Source: an uncultured Prevotellaceae bacterium
Lineage (GTDB): Bacteria > Bacteroidota > Bacteroidia > Bacteroidales > Bacteroidaceae
Assembly: GCA_902784615.1 (NCBI GenBank)
Contig: CACZVN010000008.1
Span: 1 to 64,000 of the forward strand
Direction: 5' to 3'
Length of the DNA: 64,000 bases
Below, in pieces: positions 16,319-25,376 of the stretch. The translations under genes were made by a program, and so were the position numbers. How positions within the stretch are numbered: position 1 is the stretch's first letter; the number at the start of each line of letters is the position of its first letter. The notes below the pieces were generated by a model. The model was not told the origin of the DNA and ran no database searches. It worked only from the letters and a program-made list of their open reading frames with translations.

Positions 16319-18037
16319 GGTTTTAAATTCGCTGGGAGTCATGCCAGTCAGTTGCTTGAAGGTGCGCAAGAAAGTGCGCTCAGTTGAGAATCCAGACGTC
16401 GTCCATACTTCGGAAATCTTGATGTCAGAGCGCGTACGCAGCAATCGCTGGGCATAGTCTATACGGTATTTGTTGACAAACTGTGTGAACGAGCAGCCGC
16501 GCTGACTGTTGATGCAGTTGGAGATGGCATTGCGGTTAGTACCGAGGGAAGAGGCTACGTCGCTCAGCTTCAGTTCGCTGTCGAGGTATAGTTCCTGCTC
16601 TTCCATCAGGCAGGTGATACGCTGCATGAGGATGTCATCAGGAGGAATCACGGGGACAGGCACCCTGATATCCGCTGCGCTACTATCATTGTGCCAGTCC
16701 CCATGATTCCTCCTGAGAACCGTCAGCAGGAGCACTGTCAACAGAATCAGTCCGAAGACTGCCAGGCCTATCCACAATAACCAATTGATTCCACTTTCAG
16801 ACGAATTGGGGAGGGTGGTTCCCAGACATAACAGCCAGACAGCAGCGGAGGGTGTATAGTTGCTGTTATCAGACAAACCGCCTGCAAACAGCAGGTTGCC
16901 TTCTGGCGTGAGCAGCGGTGCGCAGTCGGGTGTGGCGTTCAGTGGATCCGTATAGTAAAGCATCATTGGAGCAGCGTTGCCCTCTGAGGCTTGGGCATAG
17001 TCGATGCTGAGCACATAGTATCGTGCCTTTTCCGGGGTGGCATGGAAACACCTGCTGATGCCTGCCAGATATGCCCGTGATGCCTGACGATCAACAATGA
17101 TGTTCGAAAAATACTCTATCTGATCTCCCTGATATGCCATAGGGATATCACAGGCCGTGGGATAGAGTGTTATAGTCGGGGATTGCAAATCCCCGACAAC
17201 AGATTGCACCTGGGCAATGGCCACCTGGCCTGTACTGTCTTGTACGGGTAACAGATAGGTGAAGTCGTCGCTGATAAGACTGGCCTCGTCGTGATGCATC
17301 CCCGTCACTAATGGCTGCCATGTTTCGAAGAGTGGGATATGAACCGTGTCTCCCTTCAGACGATCAGCAAAGGTGCAGCGCAGTGTGTCGCCCCTTGTAC
17401 CGATAGAGCCCAGGATGAGGGCATCGCCATCGGCCATCTGGAAGATATAGGGTAAGGAGCGCTCTGTCGCCACATCTTTTATATATTCGAAACTCTGCTT
17501 GTCCTTATTGTCACCCACATGACTCTGTTTTTCATGGAATAGTTCAATGCCATCGGCATGATACCAGTTACCGGCAATTACCACCTGTCCGTTGTTGAGT
17601 TCCAGGGCAGAGGCCCAAACACGTTTCACATTCATATTGCCAAAACCTCTGAACGTGCGGGTCAGGGGGTCATAGAACTCTGCTGTATAGGTCTGTCCAA
17701 TGCCCGTGGGCTGTTCACAGCCTCCTGCCAGAAGAACCTTGCCCGATTTCAGCATCACGGAAATGCCAAAGTCGTGGTTGTAGGTCATCGACAACTGATG
17801 CCACTTGCCGTCTGCGTAGTACTCGGCTGTCGGCGTGGGCACGAAACCGTCAGTATGGCCGCCTGCTACCATCAATTCACCACCTGCATAAAACACCTGA
17901 TGCCCTGCGCGGGGAATGTTCAGGTCTGCCATACGCGTGGCCTCCAGTTTCCTGACTTCGCAGGTGTCGGCAGCCTTCACGCTACCCGTTGCCGAGAGCA
18001 TGGTGCATGATAAGATGAGGTGCAGGAAGGCTTTCAT
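16307..18037 (-). CDS. Membrane-tethered regulator: periplasmic Kelch-like domain, TM helix, cytoplasmic AraC HTH
   Basis: A 576-residue protein with a signal peptide (1-22, cleavage near VKA), a beta-propeller-like region about 35-405 with Kelch-type turns (ELMVAGG at 54-60, KVLLAGG at 100-106, NLLFAGG at 381-387), one TM helix 418-441 and a C-terminal AraC/XylS-type DNA-binding domain 475-574 (ISEVWTTSGFSTERTFLRTF). One polypeptide could thus sense a periplasmic or surface ligand and regulate nearby genes; the natural target is the peptide/lipoprotein operon just downstream. The gene starts 6 bp after the M16 peptidase stop. Two REP-like palindromes lie in frame, at residues about 280-287 and 442-465 (the linker after the TM). 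Confidence 0.82.
   Translation of the reverse strand: MKAFLHLILSCTMLSATGSVKAADTCEVRKLEATRMADLNIPRAGHQVFYAGGELMVAGGHTDGFVPTPTAEYYADGKWHQLSMTYNHDFGISVMLKSGKVLLAGGCEQPTGIGQTYTAEFYDPLTRTFRGFGNMNVKRVWASALELNNGQVVIAGNWYHADGIELFHEKQSHVGDNKDKQSFEYIKDVATERSLPYIFQMADGDALILGSIGTRGDTLRCTFADRLKGDTVHIPLFETWQPLVTGMHHDEASLISDDFTYLLPVQDSTGQVAIAQVQSVVGDLQSPTITLYPTACDIPMAYQGDQIEYFSNIIVDRQASRAYLAGISRCFHATPEKARYYVLSIDYAQASEGNAAPMMLYYTDPLNATPDCAPLLTPEGNLLFAGGLSDNSNYTPSAAVWLLCLGTTLPNSSESGINWLLWIGLAVFGLILLTVLLLTVLRRNHGDWHNDSSAADIRVPVPVIPPDDILMQRITCLMEEQELYLDSELKLSDVASSLGTNRNAISNCINSQRGCSFTQFVNKYRIDYAQRLLRTRSDIKISEVWTTSGFSTERTFLRTFKQLTGMTPSEFKTKID
16641..16713. repeat. REP-like inverted repeat inside the Kelch-AraC gene, linker region
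   Basis: Arms of 23 bp, 16641-16663 and 16691-16713, complementary at 21 positions around a 27-nt loop; core GGGGACAGGCAC against GTGCCAGTCCCC. It encodes the linker between TM helix and HTH, where an insertion would be tolerated. Confidence 0.75.
17175..17197. repeat. REP-like palindrome inside the Kelch-AraC gene, propeller region
   Basis: GTCGGGGATT, GCA, AATCCCCGAC: a perfect 10-bp stem with a 3-nt loop, read in frame as VVGDLQSPT. Different in sequence from the linker palindrome. Confidence 0.75.
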
Positions 18038-18043
18038 TTGAAT

Positions 18044-20914
18044 TTATCTGTAGATCTCTTCTTTCTTCAGTTCGACGATCTTGCCGTAGCGCGCGAGGGC
18101 TTTCATGTCGGTGAGCTTCTTGTCACCGATGATGATCCAGACGCGGTTTTGGTTTTTGGCGATATGCTGCTGATAGAACTGCATGACATCTTGTGTACTG
18201 ATGCCTGGCAAGAGTCTTGCGATGTCTGCATTAGGATCGGTGGTATAGCCCTCGCCCAACTGATTGGCAATATACTTGCCCATACCTCGGAAAGTGGGAT
18301 AATCGTTTTGGATATCGCTGAGCACACTCTGACGGGCAGCCTCCAGATTCTCCTCCTTCATGGGCATCTGACGCAACAGCGAGTCGATGACGGCAACGGC
18401 CTCTAAGGTCTTGTCTGCCTGGGTGCCGGTGGCAGTGAAATAAGCCAGAGGCTCCTGGGCGTGCCGGGCCAGACTCGTCGTGAGAATTTTTCCACCAGTG
18501 GAGTAGGCCAGCGAACGGAACTCACGTACGTTCTGGAACAGTACTGACGACATGCCACCGCTGAAATACTCCTCCCATAGTTTCAGTTTGGTGCGCTCCT
18601 CTGCTGTAGGCTGGGGATTGATGCCATCATAGCTGATCACATAATTCTGACGGGATTTGGGTACGTCGTAGAAGAATACGGTGGGCTCTGAATATTGCTG
18701 TAGAGGACGGAAGGTGTCTGCCTTAGGCTTGGTGCACTGAGCAAGAGGCAGCATCTGCTGAGACCATGCAGCGACATCAGCGATGGACTGTCGTCCGCAA
18801 TAGAACAATTCGCAGTCATATTGCTGCAACTCATGGAAAACCTCTATCAGTTCTTCATTTTTCAGGGCCTTGATCTCCTTCTTCGACAGTTGGGTGAGAT
18901 ATTCTGACTTATCACCGTAGGCTATCTTTCGGAGCACGGGTTTCACGACATCGTCCTTCTGCTTGCCAAACCTCTTACGATCCACCTTGTCGTCATCTTT
19001 CAGATCTTTAAGTGCTTCATCATCGCCCTTGGCGGCTTTCAGGAAGTGAGCCAGCAGTTGTAGGGCGGGCTTCAGTTGATGGTCAGGACCTGTCAGGTTA
19101 AAGCTGAACCGCTCGTCGCCCTGTACCACCTCCATGGTGGTACCGATGTTCTGCCATGCTTTTTCCAACTGCTGTTTCTTCAGTGAGTCGGTACCTAACT
19201 GTGACAGATAGTTTGCCAGAACGGCGAGTTTGGGGGTGTTCAGTGTGCCGTTCTGATAGCGCAACGTAAAGGTGAAGATATCGTTGATGGGGTTCTCATT
19301 ATAATATAAGGTGGTATGGTCGCTCAGTTTCTGGGTCTTGATGTCCTGGGCAAAATCCACAGTTCGTACCTCTGCCTCCTTTACGGGCATCTGTTCCAAC
19401 TGCTGGGCGAAGGCTGACTTAGCATCTGCATTCTTCGGTGCAATGGGTTGGTAACCAGGCTGTTTGATGGTTTCCTTGTCTGGTGTGCCGTATTTCTTCG
19501 ACAGTGTGATATAGTTGGCGCCATAGTATTTCCTGGCGGCTGCCATCACATCGGCTTTCGTGATATGTTTGATGGCTTCGATTCTGTTGAGCACATCCTG
19601 CCAGGTCTTGCCTTTCGTGACAATCATCACCAGCATCAGGGCACGTTTGTCGATGGTTTCCAGCTCCTGCTGGGCTTCCAACACCATCTCCTGTTTCAGT
19701 ATTTCCAACTGTGCCTCGCTGAAGTCACCATTCATCACCTTCTGCAACTGTTCTTTCACGCGTTCCTCAGCGGTCTTCATCTTACCCAGCAGTTTGGGTA
19801 TGATGATGACACCTGTACCGGCGGCATCGTCGAAGCTCACGCTCTCGGCACCAGCCATCATCAGCTTATGCTCGTTCACCAGTGAGTCGAGCAGTCCGGC
19901 CTTACCGTTGGAGAGCAGTTTGTTGACCAGGTCGAGGGCATTGGCATCAGGCTCAAAGTCCGTGGGAGCCTTATAGATCAGGGCCTCCGCACCAATAAGA
20001 GGTATGGGGAGTTTGATCTCGTAATTCTCACCTGCCTTGATGTCTGGCATCGGACTATAGCCGCGTTCAGGCACGGGGCCTGTCTGTACCCTTCCGAAGG
20101 TCTGTTCCAAGAGGGGCGTCAGCGTGGAGTCGGGCGTGATGTCACCACAGAGAATCAGGCACATGTTCGAGGCCACATAGTATTTCTTGTAGAAATCAGC
20201 CATGTCTGAGAGACGGGGATTCTTCAGATTCTCCGTCGATCCGAGGATGGGGTAGGCGTAAGGCTGTGTCTTGAACACGGCTTTGAAGGCATCATCCATG
20301 AGGTTGCCAGTCATCTCGTCAGAGGCACGGTTCTTTTCCTCATACACATTTTCCAGTTCTCCCTGGAAGCCACGGAATACAGGATTCATCAGTCGTTCGG
20401 AGTTCAGCCAACACCACTGCTCGATAAACTGCGGCATGAACGAGTTGTAATAAAATGTCAGGTCGTAACTGGTGCCTGCGTTCAGGCCACTGCCGCCGTA
20501 TTTCGAGATCAGACGGTTGAACTCGTTGGGGATCATATAGTCGGCAGCTTTCAGACTCAGTTCGTTGATGTGCGACTGGATCTTGGTGCGCTCAGCCTCA
20601 TCCTTCGTCTGTGAGAGCAGGTCATACTGGGCCGAGATACTGTCGAGCCAGGGCTTTTCGGCGGCATAGTCGATAGTACCTATCTTATCTGTACCCTTGA
20701 ACATGATATGCTCGAAGTAGTGGGCGATACCCGTATTGGGGCAGTCCTTGGCGCCAGCCTTTACCACCACGGCTCCAAAGACCTTCGGCTGCGAGTGGTC
20801 CTCATTCAGCCACACCGTCATGCCATTACTTAGTTTGAATTCCTTGACTTGCAATTGGGCGTTGACACACAGACTTGTCAAAACCGCTAATAGAACGAAT
20901 GCACTGCGTTTCAT
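18044..20914 (-). CDS. Exported M16-family zinc peptidase (two-domain pitrilysin-like)
   Basis: A 956-residue protein with a signal peptide (MKRSAFVLLAVLTSLCVNAQ). The inverted zinc motif H-x-x-E-H is HYFEH at 65-69, with a distal Glu in ENVYEEK, so the first M16 half is catalytic; the C-terminal M16C halves (about 180-400 and 640-900) lack the motif, as usual. These enzymes cleave peptides in the periplasm or at the outer membrane. It has its own consensus promoter (20958-20988), and the Kelch-AraC gene starts 6 bp after its stop, so the regulator is probably co-transcribed with it. Confidence 0.93.
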   Translation of the reverse strand: MKRSAFVLLAVLTSLCVNAQLQVKEFKLSNGMTVWLNEDHSQPKVFGAVVVKAGAKDCPNTGIAHYFEHIMFKGTDKIGTIDYAAEKPWLDSISAQYDLLSQTKDEAERTKIQSHINELSLKAADYMIPNEFNRLISKYGGSGLNAGTSYDLTFYYNSFMPQFIEQWCWLNSERLMNPVFRGFQGELENVYEEKNRASDEMTGNLMDDAFKAVFKTQPYAYPILGSTENLKNPRLSDMADFYKKYYVASNMCLILCGDITPDSTLTPLLEQTFGRVQTGPVPERGYSPMPDIKAGENYEIKLPIPLIGAEALIYKAPTDFEPDANALDLVNKLLSNGKAGLLDSLVNEHKLMMAGAESVSFDDAAGTGVIIIPKLLGKMKTAEERVKEQLQKVMNGDFSEAQLEILKQEMVLEAQQELETIDKRALMLVMIVTKGKTWQDVLNRIEAIKHITKADVMAAARKYYGANYITLSKKYGTPDKETIKQPGYQPIAPKNADAKSAFAQQLEQMPVKEAEVRTVDFAQDIKTQKLSDHTTLYYNENPINDIFTFTLRYQNGTLNTPKLAVLANYLSQLGTDSLKKQQLEKAWQNIGTTMEVVQGDERFSFNLTGPDHQLKPALQLLAHFLKAAKGDDEALKDLKDDDKVDRKRFGKQKDDVVKPVLRKIAYGDKSEYLTQLSKKEIKALKNEELIEVFHELQQYDCELFYCGRQSIADVAAWSQQMLPLAQCTKPKADTFRPLQQYSEPTVFFYDVPKSRQNYVISYDGINPQPTAEERTKLKLWEEYFSGGMSSVLFQNVREFRSLAYSTGGKILTTSLARHAQEPLAYFTATGTQADKTLEAVAVIDSLLRQMPMKEENLEAARQSVLSDIQNDYPTFRGMGKYIANQLGEGYTTDPNADIARLLPGISTQDVMQFYQQHIAKNQNRVWIIIGDKKLTDMKALARYGKIVELKKEEIYR

Positions 20915-20957
20915 ATACCTATTACTATTTTGAACGTATTATTTCTGAAATCGGCTG

Positions 20958-20988
20958 CAAAGTTACAACTTTTCCATGAAAAAACAAA
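20958..20988 (-). promoter_or_regulatory. Promoter of the M16 peptidase/Kelch-AraC operon
   Basis: On the minus strand, TTTG (20985-20988), 19 bp, TAACTTTG (20958-20965): a full match to the Bacteroidetes -33/-7 pattern, 44 bp before the start codon. Confidence 0.75.
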
Positions 20989-21003
20989 AAAGAAGGGTAT
21001 TTC

Positions 21004-21034
21004 TTTGATAGTATTAAAGAAATGACTATCTTTG
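21004..21034 (+). promoter_or_regulatory. Promoter of the 173-aa exported protein gene
   Basis: TTTG (21004-21007), 19 bp, TATCTTTG (21027-21034), 28 bp before the start; a full match to the Bacteroidetes pattern, divergent from the M16 promoter. Confidence 0.75.
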
Positions 21035-21062
21035 CAGCAGAGAATAAATAGCCAAAAACTAT

Positions 21063-21584
21063 ATGAAAATGAAGAAGTTATTGATGACATTAGCACTTCT
21101 GGCTGTGGTAGGCAGCGGAATGGCACAGAAGAAGTATCATGATCTGGAGGTGAACGAGGTGACAGGCCCCGTGAAGTCGGTGACGATGAAGAACTGGGGT
21201 AAACCCATTGTTACCTATATCTCGCCAGAGGGTAAGATGGCGTGTGAGAAGATGTCGGATGCTGTCTATGACGAGAACGGCTATCTGCAATCGGTAGTTA
21301 CGCAGATAGGAGGTAAGAAGAGCATTACTAACACCACCTTTATCTGGGAGGACGGACGCGTGAAGACGCAGATTGCCACGAGGAAGAATAAGAAGGTGAT
21401 TACCACCAATGTGTATGACGACAGGGGCATCCTGGTGCGCCAGATTATTGACACAGATGGGCACCAAGTGGAGTATGACTATTACGACATCCAGCTTGAC
21501 GATCATGGTAATTGGATATCGCGAAAGACTAAGGTGGCGGGATTTGAAATCATGTACCCACGCACCATCGAGTATTATGAATAA
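21063..21584 (+). CDS. Exported 173-aa protein with YD-like strand repeats
   Basis: Not a named family. A signal peptide (KKLLMTLALLAVVGSG, cleavage near GMAQ) is followed by alternating beta strands of the form Y-D-E-N/D-G-x-L (YDENGYLQS, YDDRGILVR, LDDHGNWIS), which resembles RHS/YD-type repeats and is seen in many small exported Bacteroidetes proteins. Probably periplasmic. The gene has its own promoter and is divergent from the M16 peptidase. The second Met (21069) is an equally good start. Confidence 0.7.
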   Translation: MKMKKLLMTLALLAVVGSGMAQKKYHDLEVNEVTGPVKSVTMKNWGKPIVTYISPEGKMACEKMSDAVYDENGYLQSVVTQIGGKKSITNTTFIWEDGRVKTQIATRKNKKVITTNVYDDRGILVRQIIDTDGHQVEYDYYDIQLDDHGNWISRKTKVAGFEIMYPRTIEYYE

Positions 21585-21610
21585 GAAATCTGATAATAAT
21601 TCCGTCCTTT

Positions 21611-21645
21611 TTTGTGGTTCTTTTCGTGGAAAAGTTGTACCTTTG
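21611..21645 (+). promoter_or_regulatory. Promoter upstream of gpmI
   Basis: TACCTTTG at 21638-21645 with TTTG at 21611-21614; the spacing of 23 bp is slightly long. It lies 42 bp before the gpmI start. Confidence 0.55.
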
Positions 21646-21687
21646 CACCGCAAAAAGAAAACGTACGATTAAATTAGTAATAAGATT

Positions 21688-23214
21688 ATGGCAAAGAAAG
21701 CACTTTTGATGATTCTCGACGGATGGGGAATCGGTAAGCATGGTAAGGGTGACGTGATCTTCAATACGCCGACCCCGTATCTCGATTTGTTGACAGCCAC
21801 TTCGGCTCACTCTCAGCTCCAGGCCTCTGGTGAGGACGTAGGTCTGCCCGACGGACAGATGGGTAACTCTGAGGTGGGTCACCTCAATATCGGTGCTGGT
21901 CGCATCGTCTATCAGGACCTCGTGAAGATCAACCGCGCCTGCAAGGACGGTTCTATCATGGAGAATCCTCAGGTGAAGGCCGCCTATACCTACGCCAAGG
22001 AGAACAACAAGAAACTGCACCTGATGGGTCTGACCTCTGACGGTGGCGTACACTCAAGCCTCGACCACCTCTTCAAACTCATTGAGATTGGTAAGGCTTA
22101 CGGTCTGAAGAACCAGGTGTTTGTACACTGCTATATGGACGGTCGTGATACTGACCCCAAGAGTGGTAAGGGCTTTATCGAGCAGGTTAGCAAGGTTTGT
22201 GCCGATAACGATGCTGCTATCGCCAGTATCGTGGGCCGTTTCTACGCCATGGACCGTGACAAGCGCTGGGAGCGCGTGAAGGAGGGTTATGACCTGATCG
22301 TCAATGGTGTTGGTAAGCAGGCTACCGATATGGTTGCTGCCATGCAGGAGAGTTATGACGAGGGTGTGACCGATGAGTTCATCAAGCCGATCCACAATGC
22401 CAGCGTGAATGGCACCATCGAGGAGGGCGACGTGGTAATCTTTATCAACTTCCGTAACGACCGTGCCAAGGAGATGACCATCGCACTGACGCAGGAGGAT
22501 ATGCCGGAGCAGGGTATGAAGACCATCCCCGGCCTGCAGTACTACTGCATGACGCCATACGATGCCAACTTCAAGGGTGTGCATATCCTCTTCCCGAAGG
22601 AGAACGTGGAGGACACCTTAGGCGAGTATTTGTCAAAGCAGGGCAAGAAACAGTTGCATACTGCTGAGACGGAGAAATACGCTCACGTGACCTTCTTCTT
22701 CAACGGTGGTCGTGAGGCTCCCTACGAGGGTGAGGACCGTATTCTGGTTCCCTCTCCGAAGGTAGCCACCTACGACTTGAAGCCCGAGATGAGCGCCTAC
22801 GAGGTGAAGGACAAGTTGGTGGCTGCCATCAACGAGGCCAAGTACGACTTCATCGTGGTGAACTTCGCCAATGGTGATATGGTGGGCCACACTGGTATCT
22901 ACAACGCCATTGCCAAGGCCGTCTGGGCTGTGGATAACTGCGTGAAGGAGGTGATCGAGGCCGCTAAGGCTAATGACTACGAGGCCATCATCATTGCCGA
23001 TCACGGTAATGCCGACAATGCCATCAATCCTGATGGATCACCCAATACCGCCCACTCACTGAACCCCGTGCCGTTCATCTATGTCACCAACAACAACTCG
23101 GCTACGGTGAAGGACGGTCGTCTGGCTGACGTGGCTCCCTCTATCCTGCATATCATGGGACTGGAGCAGCCCTCAGATATGACGGGTGAGAACCTGATAC
23201 AGGACAATAAATAA
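21688..23214 (+). CDS. gpmI: 2,3-bisphosphoglycerate-independent phosphoglycerate mutase
   Basis: A 508-residue cytoplasmic Mn-dependent enzyme of glycolysis and gluconeogenesis that interconverts 3- and 2-phosphoglycerate. The alkaline-phosphatase-fold metal site begins with DGWG (D11); the phosphorylated serine is S60 in GNSEVGH; later motifs FRNDRA and DHGNAD supply substrate and metal ligands. Length is typical. Codon use is strongly biased toward common codons, as expected for a highly expressed gene. Its stop overlaps the ung start by one base. Confidence 0.97.
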   Translation: MAKKALLMILDGWGIGKHGKGDVIFNTPTPYLDLLTATSAHSQLQASGEDVGLPDGQMGNSEVGHLNIGAGRIVYQDLVKINRACKDGSIMENPQVKAAYTYAKENNKKLHLMGLTSDGGVHSSLDHLFKLIEIGKAYGLKNQVFVHCYMDGRDTDPKSGKGFIEQVSKVCADNDAAIASIVGRFYAMDRDKRWERVKEGYDLIVNGVGKQATDMVAAMQESYDEGVTDEFIKPIHNASVNGTIEEGDVVIFINFRNDRAKEMTIALTQEDMPEQGMKTIPGLQYYCMTPYDANFKGVHILFPKENVEDTLGEYLSKQGKKQLHTAETEKYAHVTFFFNGGREAPYEGEDRILVPSPKVATYDLKPEMSAYEVKDKLVAAINEAKYDFIVVNFANGDMVGHTGIYNAIAKAVWAVDNCVKEVIEAAKANDYEAIIIADHGNADNAINPDGSPNTAHSLNPVPFIYVTNNNSATVKDGRLADVAPSILHIMGLEQPSDMTGENLIQDNK

Positions 23215-23879
23215 TGAATGTTCAGATAGAACAGAGCTGGAAGCAGCATTTGAGTGGTGAGTTCGATAAAGACTATTTTATCGGGCTCACCAATTCTGTT
23301 CGTTCTGAGTATTCGCAATATACCTGTTATCCGCCAGGCAAACTGATCTTCAATGCCTTTAACCTGTGTCCGTTCGACCAGGTGAAGGTGGTGATTATCG
23401 GACAGGATCCCTATCACGAGCCGGGACAGGCCCACGGGCTGAGTTTCTCCGTACAGGACGGGGTGATGTTCCCGCCATCGTTGCAGAATATCTTCAAGGA
23501 GATACAGGCAGACCTTGGTACGCCTATCCCACAATCAGGCAATCTGACGCGCTGGGCCGAACAGGGGGTACTGCTGCTGAATGCCTCATTGACGGTGAGG
23601 GCTCATCAGGCGAACAGCCACTCATCCTTAGGCTGGCAGAAATTTACGGATGCCGCCATTCAGGCATTGGCCACGCATCGTGAGCATCTGGTCTATATGC
23701 TCTGGGGCGGTTATGCCCGTAGTAAGGCCTATATGATCAACAAGTCGAAGAATCTGGTGCTCGAGAGTGTCCATCCCTCTCCGCTTTCTGCCAATCGTGG
23801 CGGCTGGTTCGGTCAGCATCAGTTCTCCCGTTGCAACGCCTATCTCGAACAGAACGGCCAGACACCCATCGTCTGGTAA
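23214..23879 (+). CDS. ung: Uracil-DNA glycosylase, family 1
   Basis: A 221-residue enzyme that removes uracil from DNA to start base-excision repair. The water-activating motif GQDPYH is at 63-68 (D65), and the C-terminal HPSPLSANRG loop holds the catalytic His and the minor-groove Leu. Translationally coupled to gpmI by a TAATG overlap, so regulated with a glycolytic gene. Confidence 0.97.
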   Translation: MNVQIEQSWKQHLSGEFDKDYFIGLTNSVRSEYSQYTCYPPGKLIFNAFNLCPFDQVKVVIIGQDPYHEPGQAHGLSFSVQDGVMFPPSLQNIFKEIQADLGTPIPQSGNLTRWAEQGVLLLNASLTVRAHQANSHSSLGWQKFTDAAIQALATHREHLVYMLWGGYARSKAYMINKSKNLVLESVHPSPLSANRGGWFGQHQFSRCNAYLEQNGQTPIVW

Positions 23880-23906
23880 CCTTCATTGTCAATTATCCAT
23901 TATCCA

Positions 23907-24506
23907 TTGAATAAAATTCCTCCCATCATCCAAGTCGGCGACGTGCTGCTTTCGTCGGAGATCCTGACGGAGAAGTTCTGTTGTGACTATGAGAAGTGCA
24001 AGGGTATCTGTTGCGTGGAGGGGGATGCGGGTGCGCCTGTGACAATGGAGGAAATCGCGGAGATAGAGGAATGTGTGGATACGGTGTGGCAGGATCTCAC
24101 GGCTTCGGCACAGGCCGTTATCGACAAGCAAGGCGTGGCCTATACCGACCAGGAGGGCGACCTCGTGACGAGTATCGTACGTGGCAAGGACTGTGTTTTC
24201 ACCTGCTACAATGGCGAAAATTGCCTGTGTGCGCTGGAGAAAGCCTATAGGGCAGGAAAGACCCGTTTCTGTAAACCCATCAGTTGTTCTCTCTATCCCA
24301 TCCGTGAGAAACGTTTCTCCAATGGGAGCGTAGGACTGAACTATAACCGTTGGGAGGTATGCCGTGATGCCATAGAAAAGGGAAAGACCTTGGACCTTCC
24401 CCTCTATCAGTTTTTGAAAGAACCGCTCATTCATCGCTTTGGCGAGGCATGGTACAGCGAACTTCTGGAAACTGTCAGTGAATTGAAAGACCAGGGCTAC
24501 CTATGA
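23907..24506 (+). CDS. DUF3109-family Cys-rich protein
   Basis: A conserved Bacteroidetes protein of unknown function, about 199 residues. It carries many cysteines in a putative metal or Fe-S site: FCCDYEKCKGICC near the N-terminus, then CVFTCYNGENCLC and FCKPISCSLYPIR, a pattern related to YkgJ-type zinc/iron-chelating domains. No ATG is available; a TTG at 23907 (giving NKIPPIIQVGD) fits the family start better than the TTG at 23886. It follows ung by 27 bp. Its 3' end overlaps the convergent AraC gene by 6 bp. Confidence 0.8.
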   Translation: MNKIPPIIQVGDVLLSSEILTEKFCCDYEKCKGICCVEGDAGAPVTMEEIAEIEECVDTVWQDLTASAQAVIDKQGVAYTDQEGDLVTSIVRGKDCVFTCYNGENCLCALEKAYRAGKTRFCKPISCSLYPIREKRFSNGSVGLNYNRWEVCRDAIEKGKTLDLPLYQFLKEPLIHRFGEAWYSELLETVSELKDQGYL

Positions 24507-25376
24507 CTTGCGGTATTGGGTGGGACTCATTCCCACATGTTCCTTGAAATATTTTCCCATGAAACTCTGGTTGGGGAAGTTCAACTCCTCAGAAATCTCC
24601 TTGATGTTCTTCGTAGAGTTACGTAGCAGTACGCGCAGTTCCAGGATGACATAGTTGTCGATCCAATCATTAGGCGTGCGACGGCTGACGTTCTTCACGG
24701 TTTCTGACAGGTACTTGGCTGTGATGCAGAGCTGTTGGGCATACCAACTGACGCGTCGCTCCTGCCTGAAGTGGGTTTCTACCAGTTTGATGAATTTCGT
24801 AAAGATAACTTCCGCGCGCGTCTGTGGTTTGTCATCCTGCTTCACCCTGTAGATGATGTTACTCAGGTCATAGAACATGGCCAGCAACAGAGTCTTGACA
24901 AGGTCTTTCCGGAAGTGATTGCCCTCATCGCTGATCTTCTGCTTGATCACCTGAAAGTACTCCTTGAAGGTGTCAATCTCCCTCTGTTCCAGACTCATCA
25001 CGGGATGCTGGCGGGAGAAGAGGAACAGGGCACTGACGTCGCTCACGTTTTGGATGATTTCTCTGAAGAAGTGTACTGACATCATCATGCATAAGCCTTC
25101 CATGTCGGGGGAACGCTGGTAACTATCGACCACATGCCGGTCGCTGACAATGAGGATGTCTCCTGGTTTGATTACCTGTTTCTGGGTGTCTAACTGATAC
25201 ATGACTTCACCCTTGGTACACAGTCCGATAAGGATGAAGTTCATCCGTCGCGGTTCGGTGGGCATAGGGGCCTCGTTAATCCGTTCTGTCAACAGGAGGT
25301 CATCGCCAAGGAAGACCGATTCACTCCATGTCTTTGCTTTGTTAAGGTCTGATTCTTTAATAAGATGTTTTACCAC
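24501..25376 (-). CDS. AraC-family transcriptional regulator
   Basis: A 291-residue soluble regulator with an N-terminal cupin-like sensing domain (about 20-150) and a C-terminal AraC HTH (about 190-290, including ISEELNFPNQSFMGKYFKEH and GMSPTQYRK). The start is GTG at 25376, overlapping the GH95 gene by 7 bp, so it is the second gene of a fucosidase-regulator operon. It may control the fucosidase in response to a sugar. No TM helix, unlike the Kelch-AraC protein. Confidence 0.88.
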   Translation of the reverse strand: MVKHLIKESDLNKAKTWSESVFLGDDLLLTERINEAPMPTEPRRMNFILIGLCTKGEVMYQLDTQKQVIKPGDILIVSDRHVVDSYQRSPDMEGLCMMMSVHFFREIIQNVSDVSALFLFSRQHPVMSLEQREIDTFKEYFQVIKQKISDEGNHFRKDLVKTLLLAMFYDLSNIIYRVKQDDKPQTRAEVIFTKFIKLVETHFRQERRVSWYAQQLCITAKYLSETVKNVSRRTPNDWIDNYVILELRVLLRNSTKNIKEISEELNFPNQSFMGKYFKEHVGMSPTQYRKS

